A DNA stretch of 27,354 bases from Candidatus Hodarchaeota archaeon. Lineage in GTDB: Archaea; Asgardarchaeota; Heimdallarchaeia; Hodarchaeales; Hodarchaeaceae. Each line of letters begins with the position of its first letter. Within the stretch, counting starts at the first letter, position 1. Where the stretch lies: the NCBI GenBank assembly GCA_016839665.1, contig JAEOTU010000040.1, forward strand, positions 1 through 27,354, written 5' to 3'. Below, piece by piece: positions 17,049 through 24,103 of this stretch. The notes below the pieces were generated by a model. It made no database searches. It saw only the letters and a list, made by a program, of their open reading frames with translations, and was not told the DNA's origin. The translations under genes and the position numbers were made by a program.

Positions 17049-17155
17049 GGAAATCTCCCGTTTTCAACCACGGATGACTCAATTCATTTTCCATTCTTTC
17101 TTTTCCAATAAAAATGTTTTCAGTATCCTTGTGATATTTCATCGGAAAATCATAA

Positions 17156-17262
17156 TAGCCCCGCCCAGATTCGAACTGGGGTCAGAGAATTACACCACGT
17201 GTTTCTATTTGATAGGAACGCGTTCCAGATTCCTCTATGATTGACCACTACACTACGGGGCT
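17156..17262 (-). tRNA. tRNA-Gln (anticodon CUG) with an intron
   Basis: The minus strand gives a full cloverleaf: acceptor AGCCCCG/CGGGGCT, D-arm GTG...CAT with AGTGGTCAAT loop, anticodon stem GAGGA/TTCTC, T-stem CCCAG/CTGGG with loop TTCGAAT, and discriminator A at 17156. U33 is followed by CTG, so the anticodon is CUG (Gln). The A1-U72 pair is the known archaeal tRNA-Gln identity element read by GatDE. The mature tRNA would be 73 nt; about 34 extra bases (17191-17224) sit at the canonical 37/38 position and form an intron for the archaeal splicing endonuclease. I could not draw a perfect bulge-helix-bulge by hand, so the borders are approximate. CCA is not encoded. It begins 4 bases after the rpoN stop and is likely made from the same transcript. 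Confidence 0.88.
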
Positions 17263-17266
17263 AGTG

Positions 17267-17470
17267 TTATCGAGTAGGACTAGAAAAAGTAAGGATATCA
17301 TCAATCAATTCGACGTGTGTTATTAACATCCGTCGACAACAATAACGTTCTAACTCAAAGGAATCGAGAAGTTCTTTTGGATCTTTTCCTTCCTTTATTC
17401 CTTGTTTAAACTCTTCATATAAGTGTGCTATTACCTTACCACAGGTATAGCAACGGATAGGGATCATCAT
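17267..17470 (-). CDS. rpoN: DNA-directed RNA polymerase subunit N (Rpb10)
   Basis: A small zinc-binding subunit of the archaeal RNA polymerase, equivalent to Rpb10, which helps anchor the D/L (Rpb3/Rpb11) platform. The motif IPIRCYTCG near the N-terminus and [17 protein letters not shown] near residue 45 supply the four zinc cysteines in the family pattern C-x2-C...C-C. The first in-frame ATG (17479) nearly touches a GAGGTG ribosome-binding site, whereas ATG at 17470, giving [11 protein letters not shown], has normal spacing and matches the usual start of the family; I use 17470. The gene lies 15-25 bases downstream of uS2 and just upstream of tRNA-Gln, a compact information-processing operon. 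Confidence 0.95.
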   Translation of the reverse strand: MMIPIRCYTCGKVIAHLYEEFKQGIKEGKDPKELLDSFELERYCCRRMLITHVELIDDILTFSSPTR

Positions 17471-17494
17471 TGCTCTCATACACCTCGGAATTGA

Positions 17495-18148
17495 TCACAT
17501 TTCCCCTGCTGGCATCGGTCTCCGACCGCGTGGGGCCCTGAAATGTTCCACTCTCAGTTGAGCATCCTTTTCAGGTGTTAATTCTCCCCGTTCTTTCAAA
17601 ACTTCCTTTGTAAGAAGCCAAAAGATCATTGCGAGAGAATTTCGGCCTTTGTTATTACAGGGAATTGCCACATCAACATTATTTGTAACATTATCAGTGT
17701 CTACCAGTGACACAACAGGGATCCCTACTCGTGCTGCTTCTTTAAGTGCTTGTCTATCAAAATGAGGATCAGTTATTAGCACAGTGGAAGGTTGTAGATA
17801 ATGGTATCGTCCATAAATATTAGGATTAGTAAAGATACCAGGAATAAAACGACCTGTGATTGGAATTGCGCCTGTAACTTTGCTAAACATTTCAACGGGG
17901 TAAATCCCATATGCTCGTACGCTGCAAGCCACCACTCTGTTTATATTTTGTCGTGCAAGGAACTGAGCAGCAACACGAATACGTTCATCGGTTTTGTGAA
18001 CATCCAAGACATATAAGCCATCACTTCGTGTCCGATAAATCGCCCAATCCATGCTTTTCATCCCTGAAGAGGTTCCAATGTGAACGCCAGCTTTCAAATA
18101 ATCTTCTAGGGGGGCAAGCAGCTCTCCTTCTTGCTCAGGGGTTAACAT
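17495..18148 (-). CDS. rps2: 30S ribosomal protein S2 (uS2)
   Basis: 217 residues, archaeal/eukaryotic SA type. Family blocks are visible: YLKAGVHIGT at the N-terminus, TRSDGLYVLDVHKTDERIRVAAQFLA, GRFIPGIFTNPN, PSTVLITDPHFDRQALKEAARVGIPVVSLVDTDN (in two blocks) and the cytoplasmic-type IPCNNKGRNSLAMIFWLLTKEVL. uS2 binds late to the back of the small subunit. It is followed at short distance by RpoN and tRNA-Gln on the same strand. In many archaea rpoN and rpsB are adjacent with eno and rpsI; here the upstream neighbour is instead the ESCRT gene vps25, 123 bases away. Confidence 0.96.
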   Translation of the reverse strand: MLTPEQEGELLAPLEDYLKAGVHIGTSSGMKSMDWAIYRTRSDGLYVLDVHKTDERIRVAAQFLARQNINRVVACSVRAYGIYPVEMFSKVTGAIPITGRFIPGIFTNPNIYGRYHYLQPSTVLITDPHFDRQALKEAARVGIPVVSLVDTDNVTNNVDVAIPCNNKGRNSLAMIFWLLTKEVLKERGELTPEKDAQLRVEHFRAPRGRRPMPAGEM

Positions 18149-18271
18149 TTGATATTAATTCCTTGGGATAATTAGCTGTTCCTACTTTAAGTATCAATGA
18201 GGGTTCTTAAAACTAAGGTTAAGAAGTTTTGGAGTATTTCAATGTCTTTGATGTTAGAGAAAAAAGAATGA

Positions 18272-19036
18272 CTAATCATAAATGAATTGAATAGTCTTCC
18301 GTTCAGAGTCAGCCCAAGAGGCTCGTTTGGATTCTACCATTAGTTTCATAAGCATACGTACATCTGGTGGCGGGAGTGTTGACCAAGATTGCTTCATTTT
18401 AACTATATCAAAAGCTGTAACCATGTCATAGCCGTGTTGAAAGGCATACTCAAATAGTTCATCAGCATGGGACTTTAGGGTTTTCCAGTACACCCGAAGC
18501 CGTGTTTGTTCAGAATCCCACCATTTAGCCTTCTCAATTTCTACTAAATACTCAGAAATCATAACTATTTGAGGTAAAGTTAATTTTTTCCTAAGAATAG
18601 AATTTTTAAAAGGATAGACGAGTGCTACTTCTTGTAAATCGAGAATGTGAAAATTTAAAACTCGAGCAAAATCAAGTATGAATTCACCCCACGTAGTGAG
18701 CCATTGTTGCTTGAGCTGTGGGTCATCTGGTACCATCCAGCGCCAAGGTTTTTTTACCCACGCAGGCAGAACTGGTTTTACTCGGGGATCAACGACTCCT
18801 GGTTGAAGTGTTGTAGTAAGCGATGGTTCAACAGTGGGAGTGCTTATCTTAGGCATTGTCTCGGTTTGAAAAGATGGAGTTACTGAGGATTGTGACATTT
18901 TAGTGCGTATTTGTGTTAAATCTGGAGATTCTATCTTGGATTCTTCCTTTACAACCTCATCTAAGACTGTTCCAAGAATATCTATGGATTCAGTTTTTTT
19001 CTTCTCTTTGTCTTTTTTTCGTTGCATTTCAGCCAT
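18272..19036 (-). CDS. vps25: ESCRT-II subunit Vps25-like
   Basis: 254 residues from the preferred ATG at 19036. After a Lys/Glu- and Ser/Thr/Pro-rich N-terminal extension of about 85 residues, the rest matches Vps25: a segment PAWVKKPWRW, then a first winged helix with QQWLTTWGEFILDF and YPFKNSILRKKLTLPQI, and a second winged helix starting AKWWDSEQTRLRVYWKTL, with ELFEYAFQHG and a closing WADSERKTIQFIYD. Eukaryotic Vps25 has the same W-D-x-x-x-x-x-x-V/I-x-W step and is the part of ESCRT-II that recruits Vps20-type ESCRT-III. The longest frame starts at 19099, inside vps4, but its first 21 residues look unrelated, so ATG 19036, 31 bases after the vps4 stop, is better. The N-terminal extension is longer than in yeast and might be a flexible tether. 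Confidence 0.82.
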   Translation of the reverse strand: MAEMQRKKDKEKKKTESIDILGTVLDEVVKEESKIESPDLTQIRTKMSQSSVTPSFQTETMPKISTPTVEPSLTTTLQPGVVDPRVKPVLPAWVKKPWRWMVPDDPQLKQQWLTTWGEFILDFARVLNFHILDLQEVALVYPFKNSILRKKLTLPQIVMISEYLVEIEKAKWWDSEQTRLRVYWKTLKSHADELFEYAFQHGYDMVTAFDIVKMKQSWSTLPPPDVRMLMKLMVESKRASWADSERKTIQFIYD

Positions 19037-19067
19037 GAAATCCCAACTTACAAACAAAAAGGTCAGA

Positions 19068-20216
19068 CTAACCCCCAAATTGGTCTTTCCACTCTTCAAA
19101 ACGCGTTAACTCTTTGGGTGACACTGATGGTTTGATACTTTCCATACCTAAAAGAAAATCTTTTGAACTTGGGGCTCGAGGTTGAATGGTTACATCTTTT
19201 AGGGCTCCTTCAGCATCGAGTTCCCTAATTGGATACATCAATGCTTCACGACAGAGGAGAGCAATATCTGCAGCTGTATATCCAGCAGTATAGTTTGCTA
19301 ATTCTCCAAAACTCACATCAGGATCTAGATTCACGCCACGAGTATGAATCTCAAACATTTTCTCTCGGGCTCCGGTTGTTGGCAACGTTACATATACCCG
19401 TCTTTCAAATCGTCTGCGCATTGCTGCATCTATATCCCAGGGTGTGTTTGTTGCCCCAACTGTCACCAGTAGTTCATCTCCTGTACCAAATCCCTCAACT
19501 GCTTGTAGTAATTGTGTTTTTACACGACGCATTGCTTCTCCTTCAGATGCGCCCCCTCTTGCTCCTGCTAGTGAGTCAATTTCGTCAAAAAATATTATAG
19601 AAGGTGCTTCCTCAGTCGCACGCTCATATAATTCCTGTACTAATTTTTCTGATTCTCCCAGCCATTTACTTATCAAGTTTGCAGCGCTAACAGAAAAAAA
19701 TGTTGAGTCAACTTCTGATGCTACGGCCTTACACAGATATGTTTTTCCGCATCCAGGAGGACCAAACATTAAAATTCCCTTCCACGGTTTCCGAGCACCT
19801 TTGAATAAATCGGGTCTAGACATAGGGAGGATGATTGCTTCTCGTAAGGCGCGTTTCGCACTTTCCATACCTGCAACATCTTCCCATTTAACATTGGGTT
19901 TTTCACGAACAATTACACTTGAAATTGCTCCAGATATTTCATCATCTGCTTCTGGTGATGCTGAAGCGGAAGTGCTTGTCTTACCTTCAGAAGAACCTGG
20001 AATACCACGAATTTCTTTTACACGAAGAATATATTCCATTGCTTTTTGAAAGTACATATTCTTCATATTTGGGTCGTCAGTAAAATTAATCAGCTTTTGT
20101 AACTGTTCTGCAGCACTTACATAATAGCGCACTGCTTGCTGTGCCTGGCCACCTTGATCGAGTTTATATGCCATGGCTGCATTCTTTTTCGCAGCATCAA
20201 ACAATGGTGAGCTCAT
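19068..20216 (-). CDS. vps4: Vps4-type AAA ATPase
   Basis: 382 residues. An N-terminal three-helix MIT domain (about 5-68, FDAAKKNAAMAYKLDQGGQAQ start) binds ESCRT-III tails; a linker (70-105) leads to the AAA module. Walker A is GPPGCGKT (152-159), Walker B IIFFDE (D211, E212), pore loop KWLGES with W185, and the arginine fingers lie in MRRRFERR (266-273). The C-terminal small domain ends with a helix containing RFEEWKDQFG, the typical Vps4 terminal helix. The protein would form a hexamer that pulls apart ESCRT-III polymers on membranes. All catalytic residues are present. A GGAGA ribosome-binding site precedes the ATG. It lies 68 bases after the ESCRT-III gene and just before vps25. MIT plus ESCRT-III neighbours separate it from Cdc48-type ATPases. 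Confidence 0.95.
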   Translation of the reverse strand: MSSPLFDAAKKNAAMAYKLDQGGQAQQAVRYYVSAAEQLQKLINFTDDPNMKNMYFQKAMEYILRVKEIRGIPGSSEGKTSTSASASPEADDEISGAISSVIVREKPNVKWEDVAGMESAKRALREAIILPMSRPDLFKGARKPWKGILMFGPPGCGKTYLCKAVASEVDSTFFSVSAANLISKWLGESEKLVQELYERATEEAPSIIFFDEIDSLAGARGGASEGEAMRRVKTQLLQAVEGFGTGDELLVTVGATNTPWDIDAAMRRRFERRVYVTLPTTGAREKMFEIHTRGVNLDPDVSFGELANYTAGYTAADIALLCREALMYPIRELDAEGALKDVTIQPRAPSSKDFLLGMESIKPSVSPKELTRFEEWKDQFGG

Positions 20217-20284
20217 GTTTTAATCTCCAGAAAATACCTAATAATCAACGATAGAGAAAAATAAGAGGGGAACCGCGTGTCCAT

Positions 20285-20899
20285 CTACCCTTTCTTGATT
20301 TTCTCCAATTCTTTCTGTAGTTCTTGGGATCGAATGTCAGGTGATGGTAGTCCAAAATCAGCCGCAGCTGCCTTAGAAGCACTTAATTCTCCAATTATCT
20401 TGTCTACCATTTCATCTTCCTCAATATCGGAGGTCATCATCTCAAACCCTTCATCCATGGCTTCAGTAGCCATGTCAACCCTTTCGGTTTCGATTTCCAT
20501 CTGTTCAAGAACACCTTCTAGTTGAGGAATCTTAAGTTGTCTATTCATGGTGTGAAGTGTTCTCACTAATCCCTTAAGATCCTGACCTATGGCTTGGGTA
20601 GCTGCAGCTTGTTCTAGCTTGAATTTGATTGCTTTTACTCGACTCGCCATTTGTTGACAACCGCGGGCCATGGTTCGATTTTTAGCTACATCTTTCGCTA
20701 ATAGTCTTGCGGTCGACATATCGCCTTGTTCGATGGATCTTTCGACTTCCTTGAGCATCCGTTTTTCTTCTTTAATGAGTTTTCTCCGCTGACGATCCAT
20801 TCGTCTTTCTACCATGCGAAGCCGACTAATCCATCTTCGTGTGGATTTTGCTCCACTACCCCCGCCTTTCAACCATTGTCCGAATTTATCGAAGACCAT
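20285..20899 (-). CDS. ESCRT-III subunit, Vps2/24/46 (CHMP1-3) type
   Basis: 204 residues, the size of eukaryotic CHMP proteins. A basic N-terminal region (WISRLRMVERRMDRQRRKL) forms helix 1, followed by helix 2 (KRMLKEVERSIEQGDMSTAR, then MASRVKAIKFKLEQAAA) and an acidic C-terminal half (EMEIETERVDMATEAMDEG-like, SDIEEDEMVDKII). The tail LQKELEKIK (194-202) fits an MIM1-type helix (L-x-x-R/E-L-x-x-L/I-K), the motif by which CHMP1-3 bind the Vps4 MIT domain. This class normally caps or remodels the filament and recruits Vps4. It lies two bases after the other ESCRT-III gene, suggesting translational coupling and equal dosage, and 68 bases before vps4. Confidence 0.92.
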   Translation of the reverse strand: MVFDKFGQWLKGGGSGAKSTRRWISRLRMVERRMDRQRRKLIKEEKRMLKEVERSIEQGDMSTARLLAKDVAKNRTMARGCQQMASRVKAIKFKLEQAAATQAIGQDLKGLVRTLHTMNRQLKIPQLEGVLEQMEIETERVDMATEAMDEGFEMMTSDIEEDEMVDKIIGELSASKAAAADFGLPSPDIRSQELQKELEKIKKG

Positions 20900-20901
20900 G
20901 T

Positions 20902-21576
20902 TTAAGACCTCAATCCTTCTTCAATCTGTCGTCTCATTTCATCTAGCTTCTTTTTATCAGCTTCACGCTTGGCAGGAGCTGCTGTTTCAGTCACAGGGGT
21001 GGTAGGAATGGATGTTTCGACACTTGCTCCTGGTAATGAGCCTGACATTTCAGCTTCCAGCTCAGCCATTTGCATAGAGATACGATCATCTGCCTCGACA
21101 TCCATACCAATTTCTGTAATTGAAGTATCAGTTAAGGCTTCATCCATATCCGAAACCATCTCTATGGACTCTTCCAACGACATCATGACTTCTTCTGTTT
21201 TTTCAGGAGAAGCAGCTTCAACGTTAGCATCAATAGCCGTTTGGGCATGCGATAATGTGTCTGTAAGAGTTACATTATCCGCAGAGATGTCTAACGTATC
21301 AATCGTTCGTTGAAGGTTTGCAATTTTATTGTAAGTGTTTGTTACCTGAGTTAAATAGAGTTCACGGCGTTTTAATGCCTGTTGAGCCCCTATTTTATTT
21401 CCAGCTTTCAACAGAGTTCGAGCAAGCTCATATTGTTCATTCGATTGTCTTTGATAGTTCTTAATTTTGACTTCCATTTGATTGATGGTTCTTTTTAATT
21501 TTGCTTTCGTTTCGGTCGAACTACTAGGTTTTTTTCCGGTTAAAAAACCTCTAAATCTTTTCAAGGGTAAATTCAT
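20902..21576 (-). CDS. ESCRT-III subunit, Vps20/32/60 (Snf7/CHMP4) type
   Basis: 224 residues. The N-terminus has a short hydrophobic/basic start (MNLPLKRFRGFLTGKK), then long coiled helices: AKLKRTINQMEVKIKNYQRQ and ARTLLKAGNKIGAQQALKRR, the latter equal to the Snf7 helix-2 step (A-K-x-L-x-x-G-N-K-x-x-A). An acidic middle (about 120-172, SLEESIEMVSDMDEAL) is the autoinhibitory part; a Pro/Thr-rich tail (SIPTTPVTETAAPAK, 189-203) loosely resembles an MIM2 segment, and a final helix ends the protein. This class is the main polymerising subunit. It heads the unit ESCRT-III/ESCRT-III/vps4/vps25, with an A/T-rich promoter region in the 204 bases upstream. Assignment to the 20/32/60 group is by pattern and order, not by phylogeny. 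Confidence 0.88.
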   Translation of the reverse strand: MNLPLKRFRGFLTGKKPSSSTETKAKLKRTINQMEVKIKNYQRQSNEQYELARTLLKAGNKIGAQQALKRRELYLTQVTNTYNKIANLQRTIDTLDISADNVTLTDTLSHAQTAIDANVEAASPEKTEEVMMSLEESIEMVSDMDEALTDTSITEIGMDVEADDRISMQMAELEAEMSGSLPGASVETSIPTTPVTETAAPAKREADKKKLDEMRRQIEEGLRS

Positions 21577-21650
21577 CTCACTAAATTATTAATAAATAAT
21601 TATTATTCTTATTCATTTAAAGTCTTTACTTGTTCTTCAGATTTGTTATT

Positions 21651-21702
21651 TAAAAAAACTTCCCATCCAAAACTCTAAAAATCCTTTTATGAGTTTAAAA
21701 AA
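21651..21702 (-). terminator. T-runs after vps22
   Basis: Two runs on the minus strand, seven T (21652-21658) and six T (21697-21702), lie 75-130 bases downstream of the vps22 stop and before the ESCRT-III gene. They could end the vps22 transcript, making it separate from the ESCRT-III/vps4 unit. Confidence 0.4.
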
Positions 21703-21780
21703 TTGTTTACTTATCTTTTCACACCTAGAATATTTCGCTATCAAGTTAGAAGGGATCGTGTCAATGGTTTAATGAGGTAT

Positions 21781-22497
21781 TCAAACCCCTGGAAAAGAGA
21801 CGACTACTCCATCAAGAGTTTCAGTTTTAATTGCGATTTTCTGTTGTATTAGTGTAGTCAGAGCTTGATTCACACGTTCTAATGTCCATGATGTCTCTTG
21901 AACCAACTCGGTTAAGCCAATTTGTCCTTGAAACCGAGCAGCTAGTTCTAGTATAACTTGATGGTCTTTGGTTAGATTTGGATCTACAAAAACAACAACT
22001 TTCATACCAGCTAATTGACGAATTTCATGAATCATGCCATTTTTTTCCAATAGATTTAGAGCAGTTGTGATATCAGAGACTGATGTAGTAATACCTCGAC
22101 TTTCGTCTGCTAATTTTAGCACTAATTCAGACACGCTTAGAAGACCACCAGTATGATTTCTCACTTGTTTTCCAATCTCAAGTATCCTTATTGCCAAAAA
22201 ATTATGGTATTCATCTGTTCCCTTCAACCGTTTAATGAAACCTGATTTTTTACCTATTTCATAAATCCCGAGTGCTCTTGGAAGACCTACTTCCTCCCTA
22301 AGATCCATTAAACGTTTTGAAAGTTCGGGATTTTTCTTTATATCTGTTTGATATTTCATTTCTAACGTTTGTAACTCATTGTGAAGCTCTTGGACTTTCT
22401 GACTCATAACTTCCAAGGATTTCAGTGCCATTTCCGCACCCTTCCGCTTCATTTCAGCTTCCCTGGTGAGCTTCTCTTCAATATTTCGTAATCCCAT
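21781..22497 (-). CDS. vps22: ESCRT-II subunit Vps22 (SNF8/EAP30-like)
   Basis: 238 residues, close to human EAP30 (about 250), and colinear with it. An N-terminal coiled coil (LTREAEMKRKGAEMALKSLE) ends in DIKKNPELSKRLMDLREEVG, matching the eukaryotic KDIRKNPEFR...GVDP step. Two winged helices follow: the first with NHTGGLLSVSELVLKL and ITTSVSDITTALNLLEKNG, the second with VDPNLTKDHQVILELA, FQGQIGLTELVQETSWTLERV and the end VVVSFPGV. In ESCRT-II, Vps22 pairs with Vps36 and carries Vps25. No EAP30-domain Vps36 is visible in the window, so this protein may pair with itself or with a partner encoded elsewhere. It is divergent from the zinc-finger/PH gene at 22741 and precedes the ESCRT-III genes on the same strand. 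Confidence 0.9.
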   Translation of the reverse strand: MGLRNIEEKLTREAEMKRKGAEMALKSLEVMSQKVQELHNELQTLEMKYQTDIKKNPELSKRLMDLREEVGLPRALGIYEIGKKSGFIKRLKGTDEYHNFLAIRILEIGKQVRNHTGGLLSVSELVLKLADESRGITTSVSDITTALNLLEKNGMIHEIRQLAGMKVVVFVDPNLTKDHQVILELAARFQGQIGLTELVQETSWTLERVNQALTTLIQQKIAIKTETLDGVVVSFPGV

Positions 22498-22579
22498 GAG
22501 AATGGCTTTCCTATCTCTTTCCTATCTTTTGTACTTTGATGTCAAGATAGATTGGATTTACTTCATTTATAATTTTTTA

Positions 22580-22597
22580 TTTTCCGATACCGGAAAA
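22580..22597. promoter_or_regulatory. Palindrome in the divergent vps22/zinc-finger gap (possible operator)
   Basis: TTTTCCG and CGGAAAA are perfect inverted repeats around a 4-base spacer, in the 240-base gap shared by two divergent genes. Size and symmetry suit a dimeric regulator. No second copy was noticed near the other ESCRT genes. Confidence 0.4.
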
Positions 22598-22697
22598 ATC
22601 TGCTAGGGCTAATATTGCTGAAAACTATTGTCTACTTAACACAATCTGGAAAACGGATGAATTCTAACAATAACATATCATGTCAAGATTTTGTATG

Positions 22698-22706
22698 CTT
22701 ATAAAC
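22698..22706 (+). promoter_or_regulatory. TATA box of the zinc-finger/PH gene
   Basis: CTTATAAAC, a near-canonical archaeal TATA element. A start about 25 bases downstream (around 22728) would leave a leader of roughly 13 bases before ATG 22741. Confidence 0.5.
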
Positions 22707-22740
22707 CTGAAACTGAATTACGTACCTACTGGGATTGTAC

Positions 22741-24090
22741 ATGGTGCTCCATGGTGCTCAGGTTGGATCCAACCTGTTTTGTTCATTTTGTGGTACTTTG
22801 GTTCGTGAATTCGAATCCCAGAAGTGTTTAGACTGCGGTGCGCTATTCTGCCAGCAATGTGCCTCCCGTCTACAAATCAATGGAATCCAACTTAAATGTC
22901 CATGTGGTTCAGCCAATATTGAGTCTGGATCTCCAGAACAAAATTCACAAACTCGAACTTTGGAACATATTTTTGGTTTGAAACGCTCTTTAAAACAAGT
23001 AGGTTATCGTCCTGTAATCATGCTTAAACGAACTGGCCATCTTGAATCAAGATTACGAGCTTTTCGAAAACAATTTCTAATCCCAGGAAATCAGATTGAT
23101 AAAATCTTCCTCGACACCAAGAAGATTGAAAATTTTATCTTATCAGAATTTCAGGAATATTCTTCCAAACTCAGTCGGTTATATCGTAGTGTAATGGGTC
23201 TAGATTCCTCATTCATCGATCATCGAAATCTCTCTCTTCAACTAACGCTTTTTCATAAGCAGGTAGATAGTTTTGATCAAACAGTTCAAGACAAACTTCA
23301 ACCAATCTTCAGTTTGATTGAGCAAATAGAGGATAAGTGCGATCAGTTTGACGAGATGACACGACATCTTGGACGATGCTATAATGCTTTTGTTTTTGTA
23401 CCTGGCGAACTTGCTATTGGATTTTTCCCTAATATTGAATTGAGGAACAATAGGATAAGAAAGTTCACCATAGATTTGTTAATTACAACTGATAGAATTG
23501 TCTTGTTTTGCAGAAAAAGAGCCAAGATAATTAGTCAAAAGACAATAATTTATGATGAATTTCCTCCTGAAGATCTTATTGATGTTCAAAAGACAAATAC
23601 GGGTTTTCTAAAACGTGATAAGCTTCAAATAACAACCATTAAGCATGATTATGAATTGCGTGCTAATTTTGAGACTCTAATGCGTATCTTCGATGCACTC
23701 CAACTAAGTTATTATGGACGTCCAAGTGAAATCTACATTCATGAACCTTTTCGAGATTGGTCTTCAGAGATTTATCAAGAAAAAATACTCTCTTTCCTAA
23801 ATTTCCAAACTAAAGTTAGTGGATGCTCGAATAGAACTTCTGATTCAACCAATGACCAGGAAAAAGAACCAGACTTCGTAACAGGGGTTCTCGACGACCG
23901 TCTTCGTGATCTTCGTCTTCGCAAACTCGCAAATGAAAAGACATTACAAGAACTTAAGGAGGGGCGGAGAAAAGTGGCTAATCGAGATTATTTTGACTTG
24001 ATAAGACAATTTGAATTAGAGCTAGCCAAAATCAATGAAGCTATAACAGAATTACTAGTCCGAACAGGAAAAACAAATCTCTTGAATTAA
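22741..24090 (+). CDS. FYVE-like zinc finger - coiled coil - PH/GRAM-like protein in the ESCRT cluster, unnamed
   Basis: 449 residues from ATG 22741 (TTG 22735 would add two; numbering here is from the TTG). Eight cysteines at 16, 19, 31, 34, 39, 42, 55 and 57 give C-x2-C-x11-C-x2-C-x4-C-x2-C-x12-C-x-C. The middle, CLDCGALFCQQCAS, is the same step as FYVE domains (C-x-x-C-G-x-x-F-C-x-x-C-S), but the basic R-R/K-H-H-C lipid motif is missing. Residues about 120-215 are helical. Residues about 222-325 (ELAIGFFPNIELRN, DLLITTDRIVLF, IIYDEFPPEDLIDVQK, KLQITTIKHDYEL) have the PH/GRAM layout; eukaryotic Vps36 also has a PH-like GLUE domain. The C-terminus (403-440) is a helical hairpin like the Vps23 steadiness box. 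It is convergent with vps28 and divergent from vps22. Probably an ESCRT-associated membrane or ubiquitin adaptor; no family was recognised. Confidence 0.75.
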   Translation: MVLHGAQVGSNLFCSFCGTLVREFESQKCLDCGALFCQQCASRLQINGIQLKCPCGSANIESGSPEQNSQTRTLEHIFGLKRSLKQVGYRPVIMLKRTGHLESRLRAFRKQFLIPGNQIDKIFLDTKKIENFILSEFQEYSSKLSRLYRSVMGLDSSFIDHRNLSLQLTLFHKQVDSFDQTVQDKLQPIFSLIEQIEDKCDQFDEMTRHLGRCYNAFVFVPGELAIGFFPNIELRNNRIRKFTIDLLITTDRIVLFCRKRAKIISQKTIIYDEFPPEDLIDVQKTNTGFLKRDKLQITTIKHDYELRANFETLMRIFDALQLSYYGRPSEIYIHEPFRDWSSEIYQEKILSFLNFQTKVSGCSNRTSDSTNDQEKEPDFVTGVLDDRLRDLRLRKLANEKTLQELKEGRRKVANRDYFDLIRQFELELAKINEAITELLVRTGKTNLLN

Positions 24091-24103
24091 ACTAGTGAAA
24101 CAT

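Noticed and set aside
19037..19099. Extended N-terminus for Vps25 overlapping vps4
   Set aside because: The extra 21 residues do not resemble the family and the overlap is unneeded; ATG 19036 is a better start.
19229..19600. 123-codon plus-strand frame opposite vps4
   Set aside because: Shadow in another frame of a clearly coding region; Leu/Gln/His-rich translation typical of antisense reading.
19444..20049. 201-codon plus-strand open frame inside vps4
   Set aside because: It is antisense to the AAA core of Vps4, whose motifs are all intact; the translation is Ser/Pro-rich without family character.
20969..21313. 114-codon plus-strand frame inside the first ESCRT-III gene
   Set aside because: Antisense shadow of an acidic helical region; Ser/Ile-rich translation and no promoter.
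22741..22920. Calling the eight-Cys finger a RING E3 ligase
   Set aside because: RING domains have C-x-H-x2-C in the middle; here the middle is C-x2-C-x4-C-x2-C as in FYVE-like fingers, and no His ligand is present.
22741..24090. Calling the zinc-finger/PH protein Vps36
   Set aside because: It has a PH-like region but no EAP30 winged helices, and the finger is N-terminal and eight-Cys rather than NZF; the name would overstate the evidence.
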